A DNA stretch of 60,030 bases from an uncultured Paludibacter sp. GTDB lineage: Bacteria > Bacteroidota > Bacteroidia > Bacteroidales > Paludibacteraceae. Of the stretch, positions 45,401-54,219 are shown one piece after another (within the stretch, counting starts at the first letter, position 1; every line of letters starts with the position of its first letter). Under the pieces are notes generated by a model. It was not told the origin of the DNA and searched no databases. It was given only the letters and a program-made list of their open reading frames with translations. The stretch is from NCBI GenBank assembly GCA_937927845.1, contig CALFXE010000122.1, positions 1 to 60,030 on the forward strand. Direction: 5' to 3'. The translations under genes and the position numbers were made by a program.

Positions 45401-46750
45401 TCAACTGCGACTACACGGAATACCCAATTGCAAATAGCGGCTTTATTTGACAGAAAAGTCAATCTTTTCCCAAAACCTGGAGTTGAATGTGATGACTCTT
45501 TCTTTGCTTTTTATCGCAGGAAATTTGATAATGCTGAAAAAAATAATGAAAACTATTTATCTAAACGAAAATATATTGGCGTTCTTCCAACGGGCAGAAC
45601 ACAAATTTGGATGCAAATGAGGTTGGCTGCAATCATCATGACACATAGGGCTATTTTTGAATTACAAGAGATATCCGATAAAAGTCCAGTTGATTTTGAT
45701 TCTTATAACAAGGAATTGGAAAGAGCAATGGATTTTTATCATACAATTATTTCTTATTTCAATAGTTTAAAGGAAGTAGGAAAAACGCAATCCCAGGTGC
45801 AAACCTATATTCTAAAGGAACTCCGAAGGGTTTTTAACAGGGTTATCCGTCCTCAAAAGCTTATGCATTCACTTTATACTTATGGCCCTATACGAGAAGC
45901 TGAATTGACTGGCCGATTATCTGGAGAAGAGGTGAAGAATGAACTTAAGAATGTGGAAACGAAATGGAAGGCACAAAATAGATTTGCAACTCTACAAAAC
46001 GGTGAAACAGTGAGAGGCAGCATTCCTCCAGAGTTTGTTGTGGCTACAAATATGATATCCGTTGGGATTGATGTTTCTCGATTCAACACAATTATCATGA
46101 ACTCAATGCCACGAAATACGGCTGAATATATTCAGGCAAGTAGCCGTGTAGCAAGGAACGAGTATGGTCTTGTTTTAACAGTACATCATCCTTTCAGAGC
46201 AAGGGATATATCCCACTATGAGAAGTTTATTGAGTTTCACGAAAAAATGTATAGCTATGTTGAACCCATCTCTATTACACCATTTACAAAAAAGTCTGTT
46301 GAAAGATATATGGGATTGTATTTAGCTACAATGATTCGACACACAACAAGATTTACTGAAAGAAAATCAGCCAGTGACATATCTTCGATAACAGAAAGTG
46401 AACTTTCTCTCATCGTTGCAGAATTGACTGATTACTTTGAAAAGAAGAAAGAAAGATTCGCTAACTTTAATAAGCTAATTAAAAATCTTTTAAAACAAGA
46501 GAATGCAAATCAAATCAGGGAATGGATTGAAGAAGCGATTAGCGAATGGAAAGAAGAAGCGAATAAGGTACAGTCTGAAAATAAAGATTTTGTTTTTAAT
46601 AATAAATCGAACCGTTCTAACCCTCCACAAGAGCAACTTTATGTTGATATCGACGAATATGAGGGGAATATCCATAGTAAAAAATGGCAAATCCCAATGT
46701 CATTAAGAGTTATAGAACCAGAAGCAGCCATTAAAATATATTCTATATAA
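42476..46750 (+). CDS. drmA: DrmA-like DISARM helicase
   Basis: 1424 residues. Walker A in VWFPTGGGKTEAYLGLIALT (about 700), then GGGVAAIMRYTLRLLTMQQF. Four cysteines (CPWCGSD at about 812, CTNNKC at about 847) may bind zinc. The DExH box is DLIIQDELHLLLGPLGSAV (about 936), motif III SSTATTR, and the C-terminal helicase half includes ATNMISVGIDVSRFNTIIMN and IQASSRVARNEYGLVLTVHH. The 650-residue N-terminal part has no named domain. This architecture and its direct linkage to a DUF1998 protein identify DrmA, the SF2 helicase of DISARM that, with DrmB, forms the core complex excluding phage DNA. One-base overlap with the gene before. Confidence 0.85.
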   Translation: MNKVLQKRSSLEGFIREQTLGPGINGYKYIDLEDDILVKKDLKTEPYINYDSEILDIVPAAIYSTGILFPQDKSGTCIEGILLDNNEQTDKEDEVEENDSQDNSLESEDVSSGVELNQMFPKTMGLTCCLSERCLDSGEIEFIVSFRYYRKLKQDKEGKFNRRYALLCEVDSKSFGDFLSKHSLNQFEIITTAHNQFVVLVKMGTDQISELKSSIRNIQKNYAESLYEKTREIIDTPASLSKDKCYLSNLKSTIYYELKVSITNDEKRRSLYAITQEIELIENITDHLRNLLDIYSGGYGLWQSNRVEETIKIKDINFPKSQNKISFLYDKPQENENIIVIDKEGVESKSLKDFFRFNLNEKQDEYASLSANIQLSRDSRKEDGKIFVKIQLINTSTPFDLDKQKDSRYYSTFNEIVNQRAFFGVKVQLENDFLVPYSDFSYIPNEASTYDEDTTTRFIYDQFKDYAIGHGCSVKWHITNKKVETEYLPECETPDIDPIPRDKSKPATKDGSGDFTLPLFLENSRSQEFKWLSVFSEAKDDEVVNGLLAFVDSYGQWIKNKKMDGKYQFDLKDIAYQELDKCEIDYMRMKTNVESLLKGENNKDNFDSFRLMNGAMFMQLWHSVKVKNSEVIPILEQEGFSLFNFDFYKVADDKLFSKTESAGWRAFQLAFILLNLDGIFKGKDDKDWTKRNEWVDLVWFPTGGGKTEAYLGLIALTIINRRKLHKEEGGGVAAIMRYTLRLLTMQQFQRATLVIMALELIRRWRRYALGEEPIMIGLWVGDNSLPNKTEHLIEEYQKLNRNEPNKIPFSNCPWCGSDIEGEDKEDIEDLNNRENQWFHKRIHLKCTNNKCSFSYPKRRPRIRLNDQGAIPVCLSDEIIYQHPPTLLFGTVDKFAQLAHKVNGTDNGRNADSRRLFGRGNWEQGKPKQGYLPPDLIIQDELHLLLGPLGSAVALFESAVDQLCTREDGTRPKIISSTATTRNTQLQIAALFDRKVNLFPKPGVECDDSFFAFYRRKFDNAEKNNENYLSKRKYIGVLPTGRTQIWMQMRLAAIIMTHRAIFELQEISDKSPVDFDSYNKELERAMDFYHTIISYFNSLKEVGKTQSQVQTYILKELRRVFNRVIRPQKLMHSLYTYGPIREAELTGRLSGEEVKNELKNVETKWKAQNRFATLQNGETVRGSIPPEFVVATNMISVGIDVSRFNTIIMNSMPRNTAEYIQASSRVARNEYGLVLTVHHPFRARDISHYEKFIEFHEKMYSYVEPISITPFTKKSVERYMGLYLATMIRHTTRFTERKSASDISSITESELSLIVAELTDYFEKKKERFANFNKLIKNLLKQENANQIREWIEEAISEWKEEANKVQSENKDFVFNNKSNRSNPPQEQLYVDIDEYEGNIHSKKWQIPMSLRVIEPEAAIKIYSI

Positions 46751-46751
46751 A

Positions 46752-49019
46752 ATGAAAATCTTAAAATCAAATCAATACAATCAGGGGATCGGTAAATATA
46801 AATTACTATCCTCTACGGCAGGAGTGGGCTCAATAATCACCACAAAAGTTGGTTCTTATGTGTTGATTTCTGATATCAATAAATGGACGTTTATAAAATG
46901 GGCAAATTCTAAAGTAGATCTAACTCGCACGAATAATTCTGACAGCAAGAAGATATATGAAGCAAGCAAAGCAGAAATGTCCAATCGCGGGCTTGATTTT
47001 ATCGATGACCAAAGGTTTATTCGTTTCATCAGAAACGAAAAAAATCTAAATAATTTGGTATGCTTGATTGGAGTACCTCACATGACCCTTAACGAGTCAT
47101 TTAATACCCCTAACTGGAAGAATCATCCAATAAAAACAGCATTGGAAAATGCTGGAGAAAGAGGAATGCCTAGTGATTATATGATCGTTGGAACACATTT
47201 CCCTAAATGGTTTAAAAACAAGAATGGGAAATTAAAGGATATTTCAAAATGGACGGAAATGTGGGAAAAAGAGTGCCAACAAAGAAGAGGAACCCCTGCT
47301 ATTAAAGATTTTGCTCCTCCGAGAGATGCCTCAGATTTTATCAAAGAGCATAAAATAAAAAGTATTGAAGGGGAGGTAATCTACAGAGAATATAGAGAAC
47401 TTGAACAAACCAATCTGATTCTAATTTGTCCTAATGGACATTTATCGGATATACCATGGTCTAGATTTTTGAACTGGAAAACACAAAAAGAAACATTTAA
47501 ATTAGGAAAAGAGGATAATGGAGAAGACTTGTTCAATACAGAACCTTGTTGCAGTAATCCTAATTTGGTTTGGACGGAAAGTAAAACCAAATCAGAAGGT
47601 TATGGAAGTATTTTCATAGAATGTAAGAGTTGCGGTTTGGGTTCTGGTATTTCTAAAGATAAACCTAAGATTAATTTAGAAGGTATCAATAGTCTGCACC
47701 CAAAATGCAAAGGACAAAAACCTTGGGAGATTGATATGGCCAATCCAGATTTCATTCCTTTTGAAAAGTGTAACAAACACGGGGAACAGCAAAATGATCG
47801 TGAGGAAATGCAAGTGTCATTAGTAACAGCAAATAATGTGTATTATGCAAATAGCTTTTCCAGTTTATTTATCCCAATTCAACTTGCTGAAAACATAACA
47901 AGAGATTTACAAGATGCCCTCGAAATATTGGAAGAAAGGTATAACACGAGAAATAGTAATAACCCTATCTCAAAAGACGACTTTTGGACTAAAAGAGTTG
48001 CTAATGATTTTGACGAGTTCTTAAGTGATAATGCAATCGTGATAAGCGAAGATAAAACTCAATTTGAGAATGCATTAAAAAAGATATTCTTAAATATTGA
48101 TAATGGTGTTACGACTGATCCCTACGAAGAATATAGATGGCAGGAGTATCGATGCTTTTCCCAGAATATTTCTATTCCAGATATTAAAGACAATGAAGGA
48201 CTCAGTTTTCAGGACATTCATTTGCCAACTGAATTAGAACCCTTTTTTGTCAAAATACAACAGATTGAAGAACTGAAAGTAACAAATATTCAACTGGACT
48301 TTACCAGAGTCAAACCTAAAGAACGAATAGTTAGAATCGAGAGGGGAGAAAAAATTGTCGAAGAAGCAACTCCTGGTCAAAATACCTTTTCAATAAAAAA
48401 AGAAGACATATTTGTACTGCCGGCAAATGAGACATATGGAGAGGGGGTATTTTTCCAATTTAACGACTTAGCAATTCATAAATGGATTGAGGATAATAAT
48501 GAACTTCTGAATAGAAGATTCTCAAAATTCTTTACTAGAGAAATTAACTATAAAGAGCAAGGAGCAGGAATAAAACAGAAAATTAAGAATAATGGAATAA
48601 AACATTTTCTAATTCATTCTTTTTCTCATCTAATGATGAGAGAATTAGAATTTTCTTGTGGTTATCCGACAGCCAGTTTAAAAGAACGACTTTATATATC
48701 AAATACCCCTAATAAAGAAATGTCCGGTGTATTAATTTATACAGCAGAAGGATCAGAGGGTAGTATGGGGGGATTGGTTTCACAAGGAGAGCCTGAAAAA
48801 ATATTGGAGATCATAAAAAAAGGACTTGAGAGATCCTGCAATTGTTCTTCTGATCCATTATGCTGGGAATCCGATGGACAAGGTATTTTTGACTTGAATT
48901 TATCAGCATGCTTTTCCTGTTCTCTTGTTGCAGAGACAGCCTGTGAAGAAATGAATCTTGGGCTAGATAGAAGAATATTAATTGATGAAGAGTTTGGATA
49001 TTTTAAAAATCTACAGTAA
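46752..49019 (+). CDS. drmB: DrmB-like DUF1998 protein of DISARM
   Basis: 755 residues, beginning one base after drmA stops. N-terminal region with CPNGHLSDIPWSRFLNW (about 226) and a Cys pair ECKSCGLGSGISKD, likely zinc-binding. The C-terminal DUF1998/MZB part has LIHSFSHLMMRELEFSCGYP (about 620), GVLIYTAEGSEGSMGGLVSQ and the cysteine cluster CNCSSDPLCWESDGQG and ACFSCSLVAETACEE. In DISARM, DrmB wraps DrmA and helps gate DNA loading. It is the last gene of the operon; a 148-base gap follows. No DrmC (PLD) gene occurs next to it or elsewhere in the window. Confidence 0.87.
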   Translation: MKILKSNQYNQGIGKYKLLSSTAGVGSIITTKVGSYVLISDINKWTFIKWANSKVDLTRTNNSDSKKIYEASKAEMSNRGLDFIDDQRFIRFIRNEKNLNNLVCLIGVPHMTLNESFNTPNWKNHPIKTALENAGERGMPSDYMIVGTHFPKWFKNKNGKLKDISKWTEMWEKECQQRRGTPAIKDFAPPRDASDFIKEHKIKSIEGEVIYREYRELEQTNLILICPNGHLSDIPWSRFLNWKTQKETFKLGKEDNGEDLFNTEPCCSNPNLVWTESKTKSEGYGSIFIECKSCGLGSGISKDKPKINLEGINSLHPKCKGQKPWEIDMANPDFIPFEKCNKHGEQQNDREEMQVSLVTANNVYYANSFSSLFIPIQLAENITRDLQDALEILEERYNTRNSNNPISKDDFWTKRVANDFDEFLSDNAIVISEDKTQFENALKKIFLNIDNGVTTDPYEEYRWQEYRCFSQNISIPDIKDNEGLSFQDIHLPTELEPFFVKIQQIEELKVTNIQLDFTRVKPKERIVRIERGEKIVEEATPGQNTFSIKKEDIFVLPANETYGEGVFFQFNDLAIHKWIEDNNELLNRRFSKFFTREINYKEQGAGIKQKIKNNGIKHFLIHSFSHLMMRELEFSCGYPTASLKERLYISNTPNKEMSGVLIYTAEGSEGSMGGLVSQGEPEKILEIIKKGLERSCNCSSDPLCWESDGQGIFDLNLSACFSCSLVAETACEEMNLGLDRRILIDEEFGYFKNLQ

Positions 49020-49167
49020 TCATTGTCAGGATAAAACAAACAAAACTCATGTCACAATGATTATGGAGAATATGAAATCTTTCCTATTACAATTTATGTA
49101 AATGTGTTTGCAGTTAAATCCGTTATGTCAAAATAATAATAAAATGACTATTTAAATAAGTGACAAT

Positions 49168-51147
49168 ATGAACTGGCTTGATTTTTCAAAATACGAAAAT
49201 AAAAACTCCAAATTTATTTCTATTCTGTCAAATGATGGGAGACTGATTACATTTAGCTATCTGCAAAAAGGAAGGAGTAAGGAATATTTCACTTTAAGTA
49301 TAGAATCATTTTTGACTTGTTTAAAAGATATTTTGAATAATCATTCTTCGTTTATAGGAAATGAAAATTATAACGAAAAAAAATGGCAAGATTTGGGAAA
49401 CACTTACTATACAGATTCTACCGTAAACAATCAAAGTATTCCATTAACAAAAGCCATATTTGCTACTTTGAGTAAAATAATAATGTGGGCTAATGATTTT
49501 AAATATAATTTTATCGATCCTGAAGAGTATATTGTTCTAGATAAAGACAGTATTCAAGAAGCAATTTATAAATTAACATCTTTAGTGGATGCATATCCCC
49601 GCCAAGAGGTTTTACAGGGAGAAGTTGGTCGAGAGAATATTATATATTCAGATCATTCTATAAGAGATTTTGCCAAGTATGTTTTTACTTATTTTTTCGG
49701 GGAAAGTTGGTCCGAAGTATTATCCCAAACAACACGTAAACACGCTACCCATAAAAAAATTGATTTCTATTCCCATGATTTTGATATTTTCATTCGAATA
49801 ATTGGTGAATTTTCCTCTCTTCAGACAAAAGAGACTCTTACTTCTTCAAAAACTATCAGATACTTTGTTGATCCTATTTATATTAATGAAGGAAGATATT
49901 ATTATTTTTCGACTCAATGGAATGGAGAGGGCAATTATAGCCTTTCATTTTCAAATTTGAAAATATATTTTGAAAATAGATTCTCTGATTACTTACTAGA
50001 AAAAAGAGGAGAGAAATATTTTTTAATTAAAAGTTCTGAAGATTTCAATACTGCACCGTTCCTTGAAGATATATCACAATCCGGCTTAGTATTTTCCAAT
50101 GAGCTCATCAACCGTTTTGTAGCTTCCTTGCTCACCAAACCATTCGTCCTGTTAACAGGTCTTTCCGGTTCGGGAAAAACAAAAATCGCACAGAGCTTTG
50201 CCAGATGGATTAGTGAAGATAAAAGTCAGTACAAAATTATCCCTGTAGGTTCTGACTGGACAAACAGGGAGCCGTTATTGGGCTATCCGAATGGATTGAA
50301 ATTTGATGAATATATTTTACCCGATTCAGGGGCTTTGAGGTTAATCATTGAAGCATCAAAAGAGGAAAATCAGCAGAAGCCTTACTTCCTGATTCTCGAC
50401 GAAATGAATTTAAGTCATGTCGAGCGTTATTTTGCCGACTTTCTCAGTGTGATGGAATCGGATGAAGAGATAATGCTCTATTCCGGAAAACAGAGGAAAA
50501 GTTCGGATGGAATAGAAGTTCCAAGCAAGATTTCGTGGCCAAAAAATCTGTTTGTGATCGGCACGGTAAATATAGACGAGACCACCTACATGTTCAGCCC
50601 GAAAGTACTGGATAGAGCCAATACCATCGAGTTCCGCATTGATGATAAGAACATCAAGAGCTTTTTAGGGCAGCCGTCAAAAATCGATTTGTCGGTACTG
50701 GATGGCAAAGGGGCGACAATGGCTCAACACTTCCTGGCATTGGCCCAAGATAATCAGATTGAGCAGAACAAGGTCTATACCGAAACCTTTGTGAAGTTCT
50801 TTAACGAGTTAAAGAAAATCGGGGCGGAATTCGGTTACAGGACGGCTATAGAAATGCTGTTGCTGATCAAGAAACTGAATACTGTCGGGGAGTTCACCAA
50901 AGAGCAGAGTATAGATATCGCCTTGATACAGAAATTACTTCCCAAACTCCACGGATCAAGGAGTAAAATATCCAAGGTATTGGACGCGTTGATTATCTTA
51001 TGCCTGGAAGACGGGGTAACATTCTCCATCGCAAAAAGCGACGAGGTAAAACCGGAGAAGATCCTTTACCCGATAGCTTTCGAAAAGCTGGTCCGCATGT
51101 ATAGAAATGCTTTGGATAATGGTTTTACCAGCTATGCAGAAGCTTAG
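49168..51147 (+). CDS. McrB-like AAA+ ATPase/GTPase of a type IV-style restriction pair
   Basis: 659 residues. Residues 1 to about 300 have no recognised fold and should hold the target-recognition domain. The AAA+ motor then shows FVLLTGLSGSGKTKIAQSFA (Walker A, about 326-345), YFLILDEMNLSHVERYFADF (Walker B, about 407) and FVIGTVNIDETTYMFSPKVL, the McrB-type sensor loop with NxD. The coding strand is very AT-rich up to about 50,080 and then takes on the more even composition of the next gene, so the two halves seem to have different histories. The mcrC-like gene follows after 3 bases. Confidence 0.85.
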   Translation: MNWLDFSKYENKNSKFISILSNDGRLITFSYLQKGRSKEYFTLSIESFLTCLKDILNNHSSFIGNENYNEKKWQDLGNTYYTDSTVNNQSIPLTKAIFATLSKIIMWANDFKYNFIDPEEYIVLDKDSIQEAIYKLTSLVDAYPRQEVLQGEVGRENIIYSDHSIRDFAKYVFTYFFGESWSEVLSQTTRKHATHKKIDFYSHDFDIFIRIIGEFSSLQTKETLTSSKTIRYFVDPIYINEGRYYYFSTQWNGEGNYSLSFSNLKIYFENRFSDYLLEKRGEKYFLIKSSEDFNTAPFLEDISQSGLVFSNELINRFVASLLTKPFVLLTGLSGSGKTKIAQSFARWISEDKSQYKIIPVGSDWTNREPLLGYPNGLKFDEYILPDSGALRLIIEASKEENQQKPYFLILDEMNLSHVERYFADFLSVMESDEEIMLYSGKQRKSSDGIEVPSKISWPKNLFVIGTVNIDETTYMFSPKVLDRANTIEFRIDDKNIKSFLGQPSKIDLSVLDGKGATMAQHFLALAQDNQIEQNKVYTETFVKFFNELKKIGAEFGYRTAIEMLLLIKKLNTVGEFTKEQSIDIALIQKLLPKLHGSRSKISKVLDALIILCLEDGVTFSIAKSDEVKPEKILYPIAFEKLVRMYRNALDNGFTSYAEA

Positions 51148-51150
51148 TGT

Positions 51151-53502
51151 ATGGAAGAGCATTGCCTACAAATACCATTGGCTGAAATTGATTCCGGATT
51201 AACACTGTCGATTTATCCGGAAGGAAATTCCGATTTCCGTATCATCGACTCTTTTGATGCCAATGAATTTTCCGAAAGTCCGTATCAAATTCTGGAAGGC
51301 AACACCTACGAATACAATTTCAGCAAAAGCAAATATCAGCTCAAAGCAAATATTCCGGGTATCGTCATTCCTTCCAGAAAACATCCTTCTTCCGGAAGGA
51401 TTGTCCCGAATATCTACGTAGGAACATTGACCCTGGAGATAGTAGACAGCGAGAACGACAAGTTTATTGACAAGTTGAATCTGGAGGTGCTGGCCACCAA
51501 ATTCAACAAGAAGATCGATAAAAGTTACAGGGAGAATTACCGATTCATGCTGGAAAGCATCACGGACAAGTGCTCCGAGTTGTTGATGCAGATAAACACG
51601 CCTGTCTATCAAACTTTCGAGATTGATTTTGATCGTGACAGGGGAACGGTATACCAGCGTTTTTGCTTCGTTCAATCCATCATCCACAATCCCATCTTCA
51701 CCGAATCCGTCGAAAGAATCATCAGTAATCCCAAAACGAACTGGGAAGAGGAATCCGAATCGACCGATATCCGAAAAATCGGACGAATCAATAATCATCT
51801 ACTTCGTCAGATTATTTCAGGCACAAATCGTATGGATTTGCCGCCGGACCATTCAATGAGAAACTACGGGATCGGTTCAATCCCGACGAGGATAGATAAC
51901 TTCCGGAAAATCGAGAATATCGATACGGCCGAAAACAGATTTATCAAACATGTACTGGAAATATTCAAACGGTTTTGCGAGGAGTGTTTGGCAGTTTTCG
52001 AGAAATTCAGAATGACCAAACCGGCTGATGAAGCGGCATATCTCCTCAACAAGCTGAAGGTTCACCTGAAGCATCCTTTCTTCAAAAACATCCATCCGCC
52101 TACTTCCCTTAAACTCAACAGTCCGGTTCTGCAGAAAAGAAGTGGATACAGGGAAATCCTGAATCGATGGCTGCAATTCGATTTTGCATCCAGACTTGTA
52201 TGGAAAGGTGGAGATGATATCTACAAGGCGGGTAAAAAGGATATCGCCACATTGTATGAATACTGGCTGTTCTTCACCCTGTATGAGCTGATGAAGGAGA
52301 AGTTCGAGATCAATTCGGTATCATTTGATGGTAAGGCCTACAGACATCTGATAGAACCGACGAATGACGGTCTGAACGTGATGCTGAAATCGGGAAAACA
52401 GACAGCATTGGAAGGAACCTATACAAAAAGGAACCGGGATTTAAGCATCAAATTTTCCTATAACAGGACCTTCAAAGGTGGAGTAAACTATCAGGACAAG
52501 CGAAGTGGAAGCTGGACCGCTCCCCTCAGGCCCGACTACACATTGAGTATCTGGCCGAAAATCTTTTCCGAAAAAGAAGCGGAACGTAACGAGTCGATTG
52601 TCCACATCCATTTCGATGCGAAATACAAGATCGACAATTTCTACCGGACGGTTCAACCGGATCTGGAAGATGCGGAATTGGAGATGGAACTTGACCGGAC
52701 AGAGATAGACGAACGGAAAGGCACCTACAAGAATGTGGATCTACTCAAGATGCATGCCTATAAGGATGCCATCCGTCGTTCAGGAGGAGCCTATATCTTA
52801 TATCCGGGAGCAACCGATGAAATTTTCAGAGGATTTCACGAAATCATTCCCGGATTAGGGGCCTTTTCGGTGAATCCTTCTCCCGATAATGCGGATATAA
52901 AGGAGTTGTCGAAATTTATAGACCAAGTGATTGACCACTTGCTTGACAGGACTTCCCAACGTGAAAAGTTATCGGACGAGACCTATCACATCTTCAAGGA
53001 GCCAAAAGAGGATGATAATGTCGTACACGAACGTATCCCCGAATATGTAGACAAGGAGAAAGTCTTTGCTGATGAAGTATCCGTCCTTATCGGATTCTAT
53101 AAAAACGAGGAACATCTACAATGGATATTGAAGAACCATCTTTATAACTTCCGTACCAGTACCGATAGAGGATCGCTTCCCCTATCCGAAATGCACATTA
53201 ATGCAAAATACCTGATTCTTCACGGAAAAGATGAACTGGAAACAGACAGGATTTTCAAACTCACGGCTAAAGGCCCGAGAATCTTCACCCAAAATGATTT
53301 ATTGAAAAACGGCTACCCTGAACCCAAAGGAGAATTGTATATCGTTTTTCAACTTGAGAGAGATGCTTCCGACGATTTTGACAATATAAAAATCGATTTA
53401 AGGGGATTACCCCAGTTTGTAACATACAGAAATTCGGCCAGACCATTTTCAGCGACTTTATCGGAAGTCTTACAATCTAAAATCACGTGGGAATCTCAAT
53501 GA
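51151..53502 (+). CDS. McrC-like DUF2357 nuclease
   Basis: 783 residues. The N-terminal beta-rich DUF2357 region (about 20-330) includes GTNRMDLPPDHSMRNYGIGS and NRFIKHVLEIFKRFCEEC. A PD-(D/E)xK nuclease lies at about 430-560: LRPDYTLSIWPKIF followed by SIVHIHFDAKYKIDNFY gives the Asp and DxK residues. KNVDLLKMHAYKDAIRRSGG and YILYPGATDEIFRGFHEIIP are the conserved blocks after it. The C-terminal 180 residues are unassigned. With the McrB-like motor it should cut modified or otherwise recognised DNA. A 233-bp piece of this gene recurs at 55340. Its stop overlaps the convergent vsr gene by 7 bases. Confidence 0.85.
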   Translation: MEEHCLQIPLAEIDSGLTLSIYPEGNSDFRIIDSFDANEFSESPYQILEGNTYEYNFSKSKYQLKANIPGIVIPSRKHPSSGRIVPNIYVGTLTLEIVDSENDKFIDKLNLEVLATKFNKKIDKSYRENYRFMLESITDKCSELLMQINTPVYQTFEIDFDRDRGTVYQRFCFVQSIIHNPIFTESVERIISNPKTNWEEESESTDIRKIGRINNHLLRQIISGTNRMDLPPDHSMRNYGIGSIPTRIDNFRKIENIDTAENRFIKHVLEIFKRFCEECLAVFEKFRMTKPADEAAYLLNKLKVHLKHPFFKNIHPPTSLKLNSPVLQKRSGYREILNRWLQFDFASRLVWKGGDDIYKAGKKDIATLYEYWLFFTLYELMKEKFEINSVSFDGKAYRHLIEPTNDGLNVMLKSGKQTALEGTYTKRNRDLSIKFSYNRTFKGGVNYQDKRSGSWTAPLRPDYTLSIWPKIFSEKEAERNESIVHIHFDAKYKIDNFYRTVQPDLEDAELEMELDRTEIDERKGTYKNVDLLKMHAYKDAIRRSGGAYILYPGATDEIFRGFHEIIPGLGAFSVNPSPDNADIKELSKFIDQVIDHLLDRTSQREKLSDETYHIFKEPKEDDNVVHERIPEYVDKEKVFADEVSVLIGFYKNEEHLQWILKNHLYNFRTSTDRGSLPLSEMHINAKYLILHGKDELETDRIFKLTAKGPRIFTQNDLLKNGYPEPKGELYIVFQLERDASDDFDNIKIDLRGLPQFVTYRNSARPFSATLSEVLQSKITWESQ

Positions 53503-54038
53503 TTTTCGGTCTTCGTATCTGACGGATTCTGGCTATATTCAACTATATCTTCGGCAACTAGTACCACTTCGTTTCCCCGTTCTTCATAGATTTTTATGGA
53601 AATTTTCTTTGATTTGCCCCGGAGAATTGCAGCTTCAATAGTATCAATCAGCTTTGGAAGGTCATGCTTAAAATTATGACGGATATCACATTCCCAAACG
53701 GTTAGCACAGTCCATCCCAAAGTGATAAGCTGCCCGGTATGAATTTTATCTCTTTCCCTGTTTGTGGTAATCTTTTCCACCCAGAATTCAGTATTTGTTT
53801 TAGGGGTACTTGCATGTTTACAGCCTTCGTGCCCGTGCCAGAAACATCCGTGTACAAAAATGACGGTCTTATATTTGGGTAAAACAATATCGGGTGTTCC
53901 GGGAAGCCTTTTATCGTTTACACGATACCGGAAACCTCTTGCAAAAAGAGCTTTCCGTAATATCATTTCGGGCCTGGTATTCTTCGACCGAATCTTTGAC
54001 ATTACCTCTGACCGCTTTTCCTTATCCCAGATATCCAT
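53496..54038 (-). CDS. vsr: Vsr mismatch-repair endonuclease, second copy
   Basis: 180 residues. Same blocks as the first copy: DIWDKEKRSEVMSKIRSKNT, Asp50 in LPGTPDIVLPKY, VIFVHGCFWHGHEGCKHAST, TEFWVEKITTNRERD and WTVLTVWECDIRH. It keeps the catalytic Asp and His residues but has Asn where copy 1 has Asp in the RD-T / KN-T segment, as in many Vsr proteins. It is convergent with and overlaps the mcrC-like gene. No Dcm-type methyltransferase is adjacent, so it may be a leftover of an older restriction-modification locus. The charged C-terminal tail (YEERGNEVVLVAEDIVEYSQ) differs from copy 1. Confidence 0.93.
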   Translation of the reverse strand: MDIWDKEKRSEVMSKIRSKNTRPEMILRKALFARGFRYRVNDKRLPGTPDIVLPKYKTVIFVHGCFWHGHEGCKHASTPKTNTEFWVEKITTNRERDKIHTGQLITLGWTVLTVWECDIRHNFKHDLPKLIDTIEAAILRGKSKKISIKIYEERGNEVVLVAEDIVEYSQNPSDTKTENH

Positions 54039-54219
54039 TCAGTTTTCAATAATCATACTATGCAAAAGTATAAAAAAGTACAGACAACGGTAAATATCCC
54101 AGAACCAAACCTAACTATATACTTTTTTTCATCTCCAATTTATTCGTATTCCGGAGGTGATATTTACAAGATCTTCTACACGGGCGCTGTAGCGTTATAA
54201 GTAGGATCAATAGTGATTT

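Noticed and set aside
42476..49019. Reading the helicase and DUF1998 genes as Druantia
   Set aside because: In Druantia the DUF1998 region is part of one very large helicase protein; here a DrmA-type helicase and a separate DrmB-type protein are encoded, with a C5 methyltransferase.
36549..49019. Calling a complete canonical DISARM
   Set aside because: No PLD protein (DrmC) and no SNF2 helicase (DrmD) is present, and the DrmE assignment is uncertain; only 'DISARM-like' is justified.
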